From NCBI GenBank assembly GCA_900660155.1, contig CABFPE010000774.1:6875-51066 (forward strand): a stretch of DNA of 44,192 nucleotides. Reading direction: 5' to 3'. Below the pieces are notes generated by a model. The model saw only the letters and a program-made list of their open reading frames with translations. It was not told the origin of the DNA and searched no databases. Shown here piece by piece: positions 32,912 through 44,192 of this stretch. The first letter of the stretch is position 1. The number at the start of each line of letters is the position of its first letter. A program made the translations under genes and the position numbers. This DNA comes from Hofstenia miamia. Lineage: Eukaryota > Xenacoelomorpha > Acoela > Hofsteniidae.

Positions 32912-33124
32912 CAGAATTCGATAAAAATGAGGATGATGATGATCTATGTTTCTCGTCTCATTGTCCGGATTCTCGCTATTGATATCCTGATTGGCTATAG
33001 TTTATTCGGTGTTATCATCGGATATGTGACAGTTGCAACAACCGATCGACCAATATCTATTTCAAGTGTAACAAAAGACTTTTTAAAGGTGTTTGTTGTT
33101 TATTTGTTTTATCTACACGCTTGA
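32912..33124 (+). pseudogene. Cysteine-rich fragment, perhaps a piggyBac-type transposase tail
   Basis: One frame reads FDKNEDDDDLCFSSHCPDSR, then (after two stops) RCYHRICDSCNNRSTNIYFK, then CNKRLFKGVCCLF. The order C-x-x-C, then C-x-x-x...C-C after an acidic stretch is like the zinc-binding tail of piggyBac-type transposases. The longest open frame here (32927-33124) is in a different frame and is probably a shadow. The assignment is weak. Confidence 0.22.
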
Positions 33125-35097
33125 ATGAAAATTAATATTGAGTAAAATTATTTCATATACCCCATAAAGCAAATGCATACACATCTATTTTGTTGAAAAT
33201 TACTGTTCGGGGCAACTAGCATATTTTGTAGATATACGATAACGTGCACTTCATGCAAAGTTTCGGTGTTCTCTGTCAATTGTGTGATCTTTTTTATGAA
33301 AACCCCTAAAACCGTTCAAAGCTCTTTTTTGTGCTACCAATACCAAACTTGGATGTGTTTAAACAAAAAAGTTTAAATCTGGTAAACTAATGAATTAAAA
33401 ATGCACAATCGTATTTTCAAATACAAATCTCGAAATACAAATTCGTGTTGATTCTCAATATAGTCTCCTTACTGATGCAACTCTAATTTCATTATTGAAT
33501 GCATCGACAATACTTATTATCACATTAGCTTTTTATCTCATTCATAATATAAAAAAATACACTCTCCACAACTAGAAAGCGAGAAATTTGCTTTGCTTTG
33601 CAATTTTAAACAATTCAAGCGAATATAAAATGCTATTATAGAAGTCTTTGAGTAAGGCGTGCTTTTTAATGTTTTCTTTTAACATCAACTATTTATGCGT
33701 GATAATCTTTTGCAATATCAATACTAATACTTAATATATACAGATAGCAATTTAATAACTTTAGTAAATTGTGGAATTATAGCTTGATTAATTATTACTT
33801 TTCGAAGTAAACATACCTTTCAATTTTGGGTACTAAAACTATGTGCACTTTGTGAAATTTATCTTTATCGCTATGTATCAATTACAAATTGTAGTTTAAA
33901 AATGGTAATATGCTTGTTAATGTGAAAAGGAATTATTATCATAAGTTTGCATATTGTTTAATTTATTGTCTCAAATAATGATGTAATGGAACCTTAACTT
34001 CTTGGACGTAATGATTAATTAAATTTTTTTTAAGTTTTTATCAATTTTTAACTTTAAAATAGTTAACACTGACATTCATTCAAGACTTGTTCTTCAACAT
34101 GAAACATTAATTATTCCTTCATTTGGGTAGTTCCACGTAAATGTGTAGCGTAACACATTTTTTGCTCATAAAAACCATAACTATGTGCCTTTTAGTCAAT
34201 TACACTAAGCACGTCCTTAACTATGATATCCGATGTATCTTTGACAATATAAGTCTAAATTGAAATTTATTTTTTAAACACAAATGTATTATATAGAATG
34301 ACCCATTTCAAATCATGATTTAGACCATAATTATATATGTTCAGAATTTCATACATTTTGCTTAAGACTTAGTAAATATAAAAATGAAATGCGGGTTAAG
34401 TATAGTAATGAAAAATCCCCTTAGGATTGCGATTGTTATAAAAACACGTATTTGAACATTCGTGCAATCAAATTGAACCGTCAAAAATAGAAACCCTTAT
34501 ATCAAAATTGATATTAATTCATTGTTGAACCAAAATGCTGATAGCTTTTAATGTTGTAAAGAAAATTTATTTTAATGGCGAAACAGTTAAAAAAATATGC
34601 ACATATTTGTTTTAACAATCAGGAAGCTGATGGTGAACCCTAAATTATAACTACAATGAAACAGTCGAATCATTTATTAAAAAATGTAGTTTTGTTATGT
34701 AACAAAATATGAATTTCTAAAACAATTTGATAACTGAAAAATAAATCTAGTGATCCAGCAAGAATTCCCGTTTGGTTCAGTAAAACTGTAACCGATTATA
34801 TTACTGTAATCCTCTGCGATATATTGAATGTAAAATTTACGCACAACGTTTTGGAAAAAATAATGAAGCAATAATTTATTAATGTCAAACTGGTTCTAGC
34901 TACCAAGGGAATTATAAAATTTTGCATACATTAAGTTGTTCAAAAGAAACCTCAAATTGCTTCATTAACGAAAAATTCATATTAGGGTGATCATGAATTG
35001 GTTATAAACTAAAAACAGCCTGAAAATCTAGTGTTTTGTAAGGACTTAGAACACATATAGCAAATATCATATCTATCAAATTAATTTAAAGGAATTA
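33125..35097. other. Gene-poor AT-rich stretch
   Basis: About 2 kb without recognisable coding, RNA or repeat features. Confidence 0.6.
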
Positions 35098-35129
35098 TTA
35101 ACATGTCTGGAAAAGAATTAGAATAATGC
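35098..35129 (+). repeat. Mariner left terminal inverted repeat
   Basis: 32 bp, identical in inverse to 36394-36425. This would be the transposase binding site. Confidence 0.95.
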
Positions 35130-35289
35130 TGCAATGCAATTATTGTGTGCTGCGCATAGGTACATGCATGATTAATATTTAGCATGTCATACTAATTGTT
35201 GATTGGTTACATTTTATAACTGTTAGCAGAAATATAATGTGTGTGAATGATAATCATTACTCATTTGGTTTTTAGTGTGTCGCGTTGCA

Positions 35290-36351
35290 ATGGAATATTC
35301 AAATTCAGCGTGCAGATTTTATGTGTATACCGAGTATCATAATGGAACATCTGCCGGAGATATTCACAGGAAATTGACCAATGTATGGCCAGATGATGTG
35401 CCTTGTTTGGCTACGATTTATGGATGGATTGCCAATTGCAAAGCAGAAACATTGTCAACGGAAAAAGGGCACAGTTCTGGTCGCCCTTCGTCATCCAGTT
35501 GTCCTGAAAATGTCACCAAGCTGCAAAAACTGATCGAAGAAAATGACAGCGCATCATTAAGGCACTTGGCTGATCTTTTGGATGTAGGAAAAGATACTGT
35601 CAGAACCATGCTGAATCAATGTCTCAATATGAGAAAAATTTGCTCTGTCTGGGTTCCGTATTCCTTAACAGAAGTCCACAAGCAACAGCGGGTGCAATGT
35701 TGTCAAGAGGATATACGGCTCTTTCATGAACTGGGCATAGAGCAGTGGTGCCGACGGTATGTCATTACAGATGAATCTTGGGTACCATTTTCTCCAATTC
35801 CTTGGAGGCGTGATCTGAAGAAATGGACCGCCAAAACAGACGCACGACCAAGGGCCATCCAAGCAACACCGAGGGGCCAGCGCACAATGCTGCTTTTGGC
35901 GTACACTCACGATGGCAAATTTGCGATTCAGGGTACTGACAGGAATGAAAAAGTCGATAGTGAACGCTACAAACAGTTTGTCCAATACACTATCGACAAA
36001 TTTCGCCGTGAACGGCATGGGAGAGTACGGCAGCACGAGATTATCTGGAGACAAGACAATGCTCGTCCTCATGTTTCCCAAGTCACGACACAATTCTTTC
36101 GCGACAAACAAATCGTTCTCTCGAAACAGGCGCCATATTCACCAGACCTCAATGGTTGTGACCGTTGGATCAACAAATGGCTGAAACTGCAATTGAAACA
36201 GCAACAATTTGAAAGTAAAGAAGATCTGCTTTCCGCTGCGCGACAGGCCCTCACTTCTATTGAAAAAAGGAAGATGTTGGAGGAAGCAAATAAATATATC
36301 GCCCATTGTGAACATGTCATCCGACTCAACGGTGATTACACTGTCCAATAA
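35290..36351 (+). CDS. Mariner transposase, 353 residues, intact DD34D
   Basis: The protein cuts and pastes the element at TA sites in the nucleus. Numbered from the ATG at 35290: the first helix-turn-helix lies at about 5-50 (YVYTEYHNGTSAGDIHRKL), the second at about 78-115 (SLRHLADLLDVGKDTVRTML), then the mariner signature WVPYSLTE (121-128). The catalytic Asp residues are Asp161 (ITDESW), Asp256 (RQDNARPH) and Asp291 (SPDLNGCDRW), with 34 residues between the last two, i.e. DD34D. The frame is open five codons further to 35275, but no ATG is there, so the Met at 35290 (GCAATGG) is chosen. The length is that of working mariner transposases and no residue of the triad is lost. Confidence 0.95.
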   Translation: MEYSNSACRFYVYTEYHNGTSAGDIHRKLTNVWPDDVPCLATIYGWIANCKAETLSTEKGHSSGRPSSSSCPENVTKLQKLIEENDSASLRHLADLLDVGKDTVRTMLNQCLNMRKICSVWVPYSLTEVHKQQRVQCCQEDIRLFHELGIEQWCRRYVITDESWVPFSPIPWRRDLKKWTAKTDARPRAIQATPRGQRTMLLLAYTHDGKFAIQGTDRNEKVDSERYKQFVQYTIDKFRRERHGRVRQHEIIWRQDNARPHVSQVTTQFFRDKQIVLSKQAPYSPDLNGCDRWINKWLKLQLKQQQFESKEDLLSAARQALTSIEKRKMLEEANKYIAHCEHVIRLNGDYTVQ

Positions 36352-36393
36352 ACATGAATTGTTATGTTCTTTTTGTGTTAAATAAACGTTTTG

Positions 36394-36425
36394 GCATTAT
36401 TCTAATTCTTTTCCAGACATGTTAA
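36394..36425 (-). repeat. Mariner right terminal inverted repeat
   Basis: 32 bp, identical in inverse to 35098-35129; it ends CCAGACATGTTAA before the TA duplication. Confidence 0.95.
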
Positions 36426-39400
36426 TATAACCGTCACATAATACGATAAATTTATTAATATTATTAATAAGGTTTCAGGTTCCATTTCATTAATGCATTT
36501 CCAATGAAAATTTTTCTTTAACCGTTGTTAAAAATTATCACTATCAAGACATTCTTCGTTGGGTCAATAATTATGATTTGATTAATATTTTAAATTGCGA
36601 TTCTGTATCCAGTATCTTTTGCTCCGATTGAAATGTCAATACCAGGAGAATGGTCTTTCCAGTTTATCAAACTTAAATGATCCTAGTAGAAGGCAAAATA
36701 TTTTATTAATGCACTTAGCGCAAGTAATTGGAAAGTGTCTTTTGAGAATCTAGAGTCGAGTTTCCTTAATACCCAAATAATTTTACAGATCGACAAATTT
36801 AAAAATCAATAGAAGACATTATATATTACAACAAAAATCAGCAAATAATCAAACTAATTCAGAACATGTCTTCTAAGATCGAATGTTAAGTATGCCACAC
36901 TGAGAACACAGGGAATTTGGAAAATTTCAATAATTGAAGTAAACCAATGAGAAACTAAAAACTCAATTGAGACTAAGATCAACTACCGAGCAAACCATTA
37001 AATCTAATATTTTACTAAATATAATTCCTTGTGATAATTATCTTGGTTTTCCAGTAGACAGTTCTTTAGGGGAATTATAGAACATGAGACCACTTCTAGT
37101 ATTTCTAATATTTTAATTAAATGCTTACTAAAATTTAAACCAAAATATACCAGAAATCAAGATGATGTTTGTTAAAAAATATTGAGAGTATATACATTAA
37201 ATCGTTCCAAAAAAGTTTATAAATATAGTTTACAATTATTTAAAATTTGGATTAAAAAATATCGGCGTATATTTAATAGAGGGAATAATTTGTTAAATAC
37301 TGTCGATTACTGTCGAGCTGAACTATTTAAATCTGCATGACTTTATTAAGACTAATCACTAGAAATATTTTAACACCATTTTTTCAATATTTATGTTTAG
37401 TAGTTTTTGTATGTTCTATTTACAATTTACAGTGTTAGTGCGCTTTTGTTTTGCTTTTCTTGTCAGCGGTGCTTCAAACATCAGCCCTTATCTAATTTGA
37501 GAGCTAGACTAGTCAGAGCAGACCGAGATTTTCAAAAAATAGGCCGAATTATTGAAATAACGAATTGCTTTTTTATATATATTTTTGTAATCTGTTTCTA
37601 TGTTTATTGTTGAAATAAACATTTCAAGTGTTATCCAAAAGTGCACGGAATACAACCCAAATGCCATGAATGCTATGTAATTTATAAGCAATGGGCTGAA
37701 AAATATAATTTACATTTTGGAATTTTGGTATCATTCTCTTGTAAAACTCAAATTATGATTCTCATTTCCATTGTGTTGATTACATTAGAAATTTCTAATA
37801 TATATAACTTTGCTCTAGCAAACAGAAAAAACTTTTACATTTGTTAGCAAGTATGTTAAAAGTAGGACGAAGTTCTAGTTAGATTGGCTTGGCTGAAAGT
37901 TTCTTCCAATTTCTGCAATCTGCCTGCGTTCATTCTTCAAGTTCGCACTTATTTATTTACAACTTGCTGTTGTCATATTTATGTTTAAAATTATTCAATT
38001 TGTTTAATGTAAAATAAAGAAAAAATTTAATATATATATGATGAAATGTTTTCATTGTTAAAAATTAGGAGTAACTTTAAAATTGCCACAATACTTAATC
38101 CATCTTTTGCAGTTTTAAACATATTATTTTGAAATAGATAATTTTCCAATTTTGCCCATCAAGTTATCTATTCTCTGCTTCTAATTGGAATTGACATTAA
38201 TTAGAAAAATGTAGTTATCATTCAAATTAGAACCACACCGACACTAATCTGATTTACTGCCCGTATTGCTGTGTAAAGAAATATTATTTATAATTATAAA
38301 GAACCTAAAATATAGAAGAAATTTATAGAACTTCAGTCGCAAACTAAGCAACTGTTAACAGAATTAATTTATAAGTCATATAACCTAGTTATTCACTTTT
38401 AATCTCGGCAATTGAAAGGGAATTTTAAATTAGAATTGATTCGGATGGTTTCTAAATGAATAAATGAATTTTTTTAAAAATGTTACTTTTGAGGCCTACT
38501 AGAGTCAGAAATATAAATCATTACTTTCAGCTGTTTTATGGCAACATTTGAAATATAGAAATTTTATTATAAACAGAAAAGTAATTTAAACCATATGTTC
38601 GCATAATAAAGCATTTCATCTCATTTTTGCAGTTATATATACATATATTCTTCAAAACTTTTAATTGTGAATAGATTTCCTAGGCCTTGTTTGTAAAAGT
38701 GGCCTACGCAAAAGGAAGGAGACAATGGAATGTAACCAAGTCATCTGTTAAGCATTGATTTGATTAAATTTATAAAATTCTATAAGAAATTTAAATAATA
38801 TTCAAAATTATGATGTGAAGTGGATCTTGGTGTTTATTTTTTCAATATTTTGAAAATTTCGGAGAGCCCCTAGGTCGCAATGCTGTTTTTTATTTTAAAA
38901 ACGCTACAGTTGTGTGAATTTTAACGCATATAATGGAGTATTTCCTGAAGAACAAAGTATTACGTAATCAACATGCAGATTAGTGTTAAATTATCAATAG
39001 CATAGTAAATGTGCTGTTATCAAAGATGTGCTATCCCAACTACTTCAGAATTTATTGAGACTACCAAATCCTAAATCAAAAGTGGTTCACTTTATATTTC
39101 AAATATTATTTGCTTATTGAGCGCTTAGCGCATGCTTTTGATTAAATAGGGTTTGCAGCATATAAAAATGAAAAATATCAATGGATTTGTTGTTGTGGAG
39201 GTATGGAGACTGAAAATTTAGGACACTTTTCATCATTATAAACATCTCTGTTTACTTTGTACCAATAATCTTAATTTAATTAAATTGTCCACATATGCTT
39301 TACTTACTAATGGTCAGTGGTTTTCATAAACGGAGCTCGTTTTCAGTTTTATTATACTTCAAATCCGTGTGCTTGGTATTTCTAGATAACTACTATTAAT

Positions 39401-39700
39401 ATTAGCAAAAAGTTATTCAAGAGAAAAAAGCCTTTTAACCACTAAACAACTTATTTTGCTTTTACTGTCACAAACCGTTTTGTTCAATTTCGAAGAATCT
39501 TGGATAAATGTGATTCTCTACGATGGTGAAAATTTGTCATAAAAATCCTTCGTGTTCTTGTGGTAAACTAAAATATGGAATTAATTCAGCGGAAAGTTTG
39601 ACTTTTACAAAAACATTCAAATTATTCTGATACCCATTATTCAGACAATAAAGGGTGTAAAGTTCATGCCGGCAATAACACACACTAACTAAATTTGTGT
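36426..39700. other. Gene-poor AT-rich stretch
   Basis: No recognisable genes. Small frames at 37407-37613 and 37641-37847 have AT-driven composition. No transposase is visible. Confidence 0.55.
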
Positions 39701-39711
39701 TCTGTCAATAG

Positions 39712-39821
39712 ATCATCCAAATCCGTCAGGCGCACAAACTACGGATGTAAATGGAAGAGGAGTCTATTTTTTATCCAGAGATTTGATATGTCTAAATATT
39801 TTAATGAGTAACAAATGTTAA
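39712..39821 (+). CDS. Possible exon fragment (unrecognised)
   Basis: A plausible acceptor (TTCTGTCAATAG) is followed by HPNPSGAQTTDVNGRGVYFL then SRDLICLNILMS, with a donor-like ATGA|GTAACA or a stop at 39819. Base composition is richer in GC than the neighbourhood. It is too short to assign. Confidence 0.2.
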
Positions 39822-40188
39822 AGGTTTTTTATAGAAATTATCGCAAATTGAAAAAATGCTTGGGTTGTTTAGGCTGATATTACATTTTCATAACACTAAA
39901 TTAAATTGCTAATCAAGTAAAACAAAGTTATACTTCAACTACATCATTTCTTGGAAATAACATTTAAGGCGACTTTGTTTTCATTTTTTGAGTGAAAGCC
40001 TCGGTTTCGGGTTATTGAGTGCAAGAAGGAAATGACTGAAGGACTTTCAGAAAAATAATGAAATACAAAACTTGTTAATTACTGCTGCAAAACAACGATC
40101 AATTTGTAGCTTGAACTTGAAAATGGGAGGGTGCCTTCTTTAAAATTTTAGAGGTTATTTGACAATAATATTTAAAACATGAAACGAA

Positions 40189-40332
40189 ATGTTAATTAGT
40201 GAAACATTTCTTTACCTAAATGAACCAGGTGTTGCCAATTTGTCTAATCTAAATAACTTAAGTGGTATTTGCGGTTGGACGATGATAATTAACAAGTCCT
40301 TGGGTACCAGCAATGGTATGGGCACCCATTAA
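40189..40332 (+). CDS. Possible small ORF or exon (47 codons)
   Basis: From ATG 40189: MLISETFLYLNEPGVANLSN, then GICGWTMIINKSLGTSNGMG and a stop. Composition looks protein-like. A donor-like GGTATGGG near the end would allow splicing onward. No family recognised. Confidence 0.2.
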   Translation: MLISETFLYLNEPGVANLSNLNNLSGICGWTMIINKSLGTSNGMGTH

Positions 40333-40509
40333 AACGTCATTTCACAATATAAATACATTGATTAGTTGTCCTCACATTCATAATATGGTACTTTCTGTTG
40401 AAGACAGTTGCTTTTTTATTGGAAGAACTTTTCTTGACTTGCTACAGCAATAAAATATCATATAGAATCCAATTTAAGACTTAGTGATTAGAGAAATGGT
40501 GCGTATTAG

Positions 40510-40829
40510 AGGAAATTTGAAATATTAGAACATTTTTGCCAAGGTGTCAAAACGGTAAATATCAATGAAGAAGCACCTGGAGTTAGCTCGTGTTCAAATT
40601 CTAACAACCTTTCTCCTTCCAATCAAAATTATATACTGAAGTCACCAAATAAGTCAAGTATGATTTGCGGTAAGAAAAAATCTTGTGCTCTAATATCAAC
40701 AAGAGTGATAATTTGTGTGAAAATGTAGGATCTGATCAAATTGATAGCAGCAATGATTTTGTAAATGAAAGTGAAAAGATTCAAGCAGAAAAGAATTTCA
40801 TATCTCAAACTCAATTACCCAAATACTAA
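40510..40829 (+). pseudogene. Exon-like sequence with one single-base frameshift
   Basis: After an AG at 40508-40509, one frame reads KFEILEHFCQGVKTVNINEE, then PSNQNYILKSPNKSS and MICGKKK. From the A-run at 40675-40680 the next frame takes over with CSNINKSDNLCENVGSDQID, SSNDFVNESEKIQAEKNF and ISQTQLPKY before a stop. The two halves are alike in style (Ser, Asn, Glu, Lys rich, disordered) and fit as one exon of about 107 codons broken by a missing base in the homopolymer. Either a sequencing error or a decayed gene. Family unknown. Confidence 0.4.
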
Positions 40830-41791
40830 ATATAATGAATCTGAAGTGTCTAAAAGTGTCTAAAAGTATGTGAATATGAATATACAATAGAAATATGTAT
40901 AAAATACCCTGGTTTGATTAGTTGGTGAATTATTCAGTGAAATAGGGGGTACCTGAGAGCTCTTGCATTTTAACAAACATTTGGCCGAACTTAGAATGCC
41001 TGTCTGCCTGCCAACCTCAAAAACACAGCCACAACCTGATGTAAGATATTTTACACAATTAACAAAATACTGTTAAACCGGATTAACTATTATTATTAGT
41101 GGAATCCAGTTTTTTTACTCAGAGAATTTGAAACGACTTTCCTAATACTTATTAAAAAGTTCTCAGAAGTACGTGAGTTAATTATAAAGTCTATATTGCA
41201 TATTAATTGCATGTAAGTATCAAGTATGAAAACACATTTAATCATTAATTTGTTCCTATCAATCTTTTGGGCAATTACATTGTTCGGCCTACATTTATAA
41301 TTAACTACGTTATCCATTACCTAAAATAGCAAATACAGAAAAATTAAATGAAGTACATATATTCACTATATTATTTAGCATTTACATTACGGTTATGACT
41401 AAAAATAGTATTTTGATACCATGTGCAAAATATGTTCTTTTATTTGCTGTTAACGAAAAGGTTTATCATCTTGCTTATTTGAAAAAGGTTCCGTACCAAA
41501 CCTAAAAAACGGAAAATTGTTTTTTTCAACGATCGCACAACATTTCATTTTGATACCAAGTACAAAAAACGTATTAACATGAAGTTTGCAAAACTTCATT
41601 CAAATCGTGGTATTCTCAAAAACAGCTTCCGAGTCGATTTTGGTTGAAAATCAGAAAAACAATTTTTTTCAAAGAAATTTCGCAATATTTTCAGGTAGGC
41701 TGAATATCACAGCAGATACTATAAAAATGAACGCTGCATTAACAAAAACACACAAGTCAACAACTTTTCTAATATAGAAAGTATCTCTAAT
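40830..41791. other. Intergenic, AT-rich
   Basis: No supported features apart from a short direct duplication (GTGTCTAAAA twice near 40845-40866). Confidence 0.5.
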
Positions 41792-41815
41792 AACAACAAC
41801 AACAACAGCAACAAC
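41792..41815 (-). repeat. TTG-repeat 3' tail of the LINE
   Basis: On the plus strand AAC repeats with one AGC interruption. It sits exactly where the LINE 3' end should be. Confidence 0.75.
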
Positions 41816-42380
41816 ATATAATTAAATTCTCATGTACAAATACATGTACATGTCTTAAGTTTACAAACTTCTTAAGAACACAAATAATCCAACTTTTTTC
41901 ATATGAGCTTAGTTATCACTGTAAATGTTTGTTTCTTGGTTACATTTATAAACTACATATAAATTAATAAATATTTTTCACTTATTGTTCTTAAGTTGTA
42001 CAACTTATTCTGTAATTAGTCAGATGATTGATATTTTTCATACATGTTTTTTAACTTCTTCTTAAATATTGAATATTTTTTTTCACTTCTTGTACTGTAA
42101 TCCAATTTGTTCCATAGCGGTATTGAATCGTTTAGGAATCCATTTTCCATGACTTTTACATTTACTTAGTTGTAAAAAATAATTATTTTTATTCCCAATT
42201 TAAATAGTTCCTCTAATTTTGATTTTGCTTTTTTTAAGTACATTAATAAACAAGAGTTACGAGAAATGGGATAAAACAATTGATCGAAAGAGTATTACCC
42301 TCCATTCGATTGGTACAAACTTTCCAATTATTTGAATTGATACCATACGCCATTTTTTTATAATATTGTTTGCATTGCCT

Positions 42381-42836
42381 TCAAAATTTATTATCAATTA
42401 CTAGTCCCAAATATTTCATTTTTGGTGATTCCTGAATAACGGTATTACGTATCTTAATAATTTCTAATGTTGATTCATTTCTTCTATTTTTAATTACAAT
42501 TAATATAGTTTTTTCAATATTTAGTTTTAATAAATTATTATAGAATGATTGCAATTTTTCGACATTTTCTTGTAAATTTAAAATATCATTACAATAAATG
42601 AGAGCACCATCTGCAATTTGTACATGATTACTATTAATGTGCTGGTCCATATCATTTACATATAACTTAAATAGTAATAGACCCAGAACTGATCCTTGTG
42701 GTACCCCATGGTTTAGTTCTAATGAATTTGATATTTCTTCTTTAAGTTTTACATGCTGGTATCTATTACTTAAATAACTATTTAATAACTCTGTTAATGA
42801 ATCACTAAAATTATAAGCCTGCTTTAACTTTTCCAA
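42381..42836 (-). pseudogene. LINE reverse transcriptase core, catalytically dead
   Basis: It contains LTELLNSYLSNRYQHVKL, then NHGVPQGSVLGLLLFKLYVN (motif B of non-LTR reverse transcriptases), then IADGALIY in place of the F/Y-A-D-D-T catalytic motif, so the second Asp is changed to Gly. It ends with KMKYLGLVID, the conserved motif D/E region. Activity would be abolished by the Asp to Gly change. Confidence 0.9.
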
Positions 42837-43230
42837 TAAAATAGAATGGTTATTGAATTAAATGCCTTTGAAATATCTAATGATGCTATGTATATTTTTT
42901 CATTCCTATCTAATTTTGATCTCCAGTCTTCAACAGCATAAAGTATAACATTTTTTGTTCCAAATATAGGTTAATTTGGTTGCATAATAATTTTTCAAAT
43001 ATTTTATTAATTACTGTTAAAACTCAACTGATCGGTAATTTTCTGCAAGAACTTTTCTTCCTCTCTTAAATATTGGTGTAAGATTTAGCAATTTTTATGT
43101 AATCAGGATAAGTTGATTCTGACCAACATTGATTAATTAAATCACACAGAGGTCTCAATAAAATACCTAGCACACCTTCCAATGAATTTTCTTTGTTCTT
43201 TTGTAAAATTCTACTAAGTTAATAAATATT

Positions 43231-44155
43231 GGTTTATGCGGGTCTTCATTTTTTTTATGTTGCGATGCTTATGATAGAAATGCTTAAACTTTGTATTTAG
43301 GTTGTCATTCATTTAAAACAAATCTGATTTCTTTGTCACTTTTAATACAAGTCATAAAAGTCAGCAAACGTGTTACAAATTTTTTCTAGCAAGAATATTC
43401 CAATTCAAGTAGTTGACATTTTGGAATTCTTCTATATTTCTTCGAAAGTTTTACCTCTCTTTCAACTATCTGATTACTTCTGGAAATATCAAAGCGTGAA
43501 GTCTCAACACTCTAGTAAGTTGATAATGTCTTCTTATCTTTACCACTTTCGGTTTTTACGAACCCTGCCTCAATTGCGCTATATGGTCAGGCTGATACCT
43601 CTAATCACAACCAAGCATCCTGCCATTTGTTGGCTATGAAAGTGCATGATGATAGAAGCATTTCGCCACAATGAAAAATTCAAAAGAAATCGATGATTGA
43701 TTAGATTACCCGTGCCTGATGGAAAGCATTTGACTTTTTGCCAGTGTGAGGATACCTAAATCACGAAAAGACAAACTTCTTAAGTTAATTCAATTTGAAT
43801 ATTTTGGAATAATATGATAAATGCATTTTAAAAAACTGCAAACAGGCCTATTTATGACGGCAAAAACGGCTAAATGCATTACAACTATGTTTAAGATTTT
43901 GCAACTGACAAAGCTAAAACTTTGATAATATAGCAACCTGTCAATCTCACTGAATTTCCTATTTATTTGGTAATGTTTTTATTAGATTTAACTTTACCCA
44001 GGAATGGATCAATACTCGCAATGAGAAATTGAAATTCCCATCTCACAAAGCAAATATGTACATCTAGTCAGCGCACAACATCATTTTATGCTGATAAAGA
44101 CGTCAAAAGACGAACCTATAAATGAAAATAATCATTTTGACATATGCATGTAGAG

Positions 44156-44160
<5 letters not shown>
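43231..44160. other. Intergenic, AT-rich
   Basis: No gene supported. The plus frame at 43370-43639 has no recognisable domain and is not called. Confidence 0.5.

Positions 44161-44192
<32 letters not shown>
44161..44192. repeat. TA microsatellite at the right edge
   Basis: TA run continuing to the end of the window. The left edge (1-20) is also TA-rich. Confidence 0.9.

Larger units (their letters stand above)
35098..36425 (+). mobile_element. Complete mariner transposon, 1,328 bp, intact
   Basis: The terminal inverted repeats are 32 bp and perfectly matched: 35098-35129 starting TTAACATGTCTGGAAAAGAA, and 36394-36425 as its exact inverse. TA flanks both ends (35096-35097 and 36426-36427), the mariner target duplication. 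The interior codes for one uninterrupted transposase. Length, repeat length and content are all normal for mariner. Perfect ends and an intact frame point to a recent insertion that may still be active. Confidence 0.95.
41792..43230 (-). mobile_element. 5'-truncated, decayed non-LTR retrotransposon (LINE)
   Basis: Reading the minus strand from about 43230: a finger segment TPIFKRGRKVLAENYRSVE, then INKIFEKLLCNQI, then the open part 42381-42836 with the palm motifs, then IPLWNKLDYSTRSEKKYSIF and KKKLKNMYEK (42030-42120), which is the familiar C-terminal block of Jockey/CR1/I-group proteins. The 3' end is a TTG-repeat tail (41792-41815, AAC on the plus strand). The orientation, tail and missing 5' part fit target-primed insertion with truncation. 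Multiple stops and frameshifts. Confidence 0.85.

Noticed and set aside
33595..33612. TTTGCTTTGCTTTGCAA short repeat
   Set aside because: Too short and simple to be a meaningful feature.
35418..36348. Several open frames opposite or out of frame with the mariner transposase
   Set aside because: They are shadows of a clearly functional transposase frame.
43370..43639. 89-codon open frame
   Set aside because: No domain or splice context; aromatic and serine rich in a manner expected from AT-rich DNA.

Overview
The window is AT-rich animal nuclear DNA with spliced genes, GT-AG introns, AATAAA signals and long TA microsatellites. It carries several families of Tc1/mariner (TA-targeting DDE) transposons, one decayed non-LTR retrotransposon, and one 1-kb run of N. 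The mix of mariner, Tc1-like and long-spacing DDD transposases would suit an arthropod or another invertebrate. I cannot name the species from the sequence.

Layout. 1-4441 (minus): the first four coding exons of ERCC2/XPD, the TFIIH helicase. The gene runs off the left edge. Its 2.1-kb second intron holds a transposase relic and, on the opposite strand, a compact ORF for a small secretory-type peptide. 4.65-7.35 kb: a duplicated transposon left end, a 531-bp internally deleted transposon and a Tc1-like relic. 7.35-15.5 kb: gene-poor, with a cluster of one MITE family at 11.56-11.89 kb (including a complete 151-bp copy with a perfect 8-bp target duplication) and a 68-bp near-perfect palindrome at 14.9 kb. 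15.6-21.1 kb: two intact, apparently intronless plus-strand genes, a RING/B-box TRIM-like protein (500 aa) and a membrane-anchored GNAT-fold acetyltransferase (358 aa), separated by a truncated Tc1-like element. Possible terminal exons of unidentified minus-strand genes lie at 17.67-17.82 and 22.73-23.06 kb. 24-27.6 kb: microsatellites and the assembly gap. 27.6-36.5 kb: transposon-rich, with a decayed transposase tail, a full-length but broken DDD transposon (29,762-31,106), an inverted repeat family, and a complete 1,328-bp mariner (35,098-36,425) with an uninterrupted transposase and perfect 32-bp terminal repeats. 36.5-44.2 kb: mostly featureless, with scattered coding-like fragments at 39.7-40.8 kb (one with a single-base frameshift) and a 5'-truncated LINE at 41.8-43.2 kb.

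The host genes do not form a functional cluster: XPD acts in transcription and nucleotide excision repair, the TRIM-like protein is probably a ubiquitin ligase, and the GNAT protein is probably a membrane-bound acetyltransferase. Most of the remaining structure comes from DNA transposons of different ages. I found no rRNA, tRNA, CRISPR or viral genes that I could support. The items most worth following are the intact mariner, the small secreted ORF nested in XPD, the TRIM-like gene with an odd RING, the complete MITE with telomere-like interior, and the possible unannotated exons.
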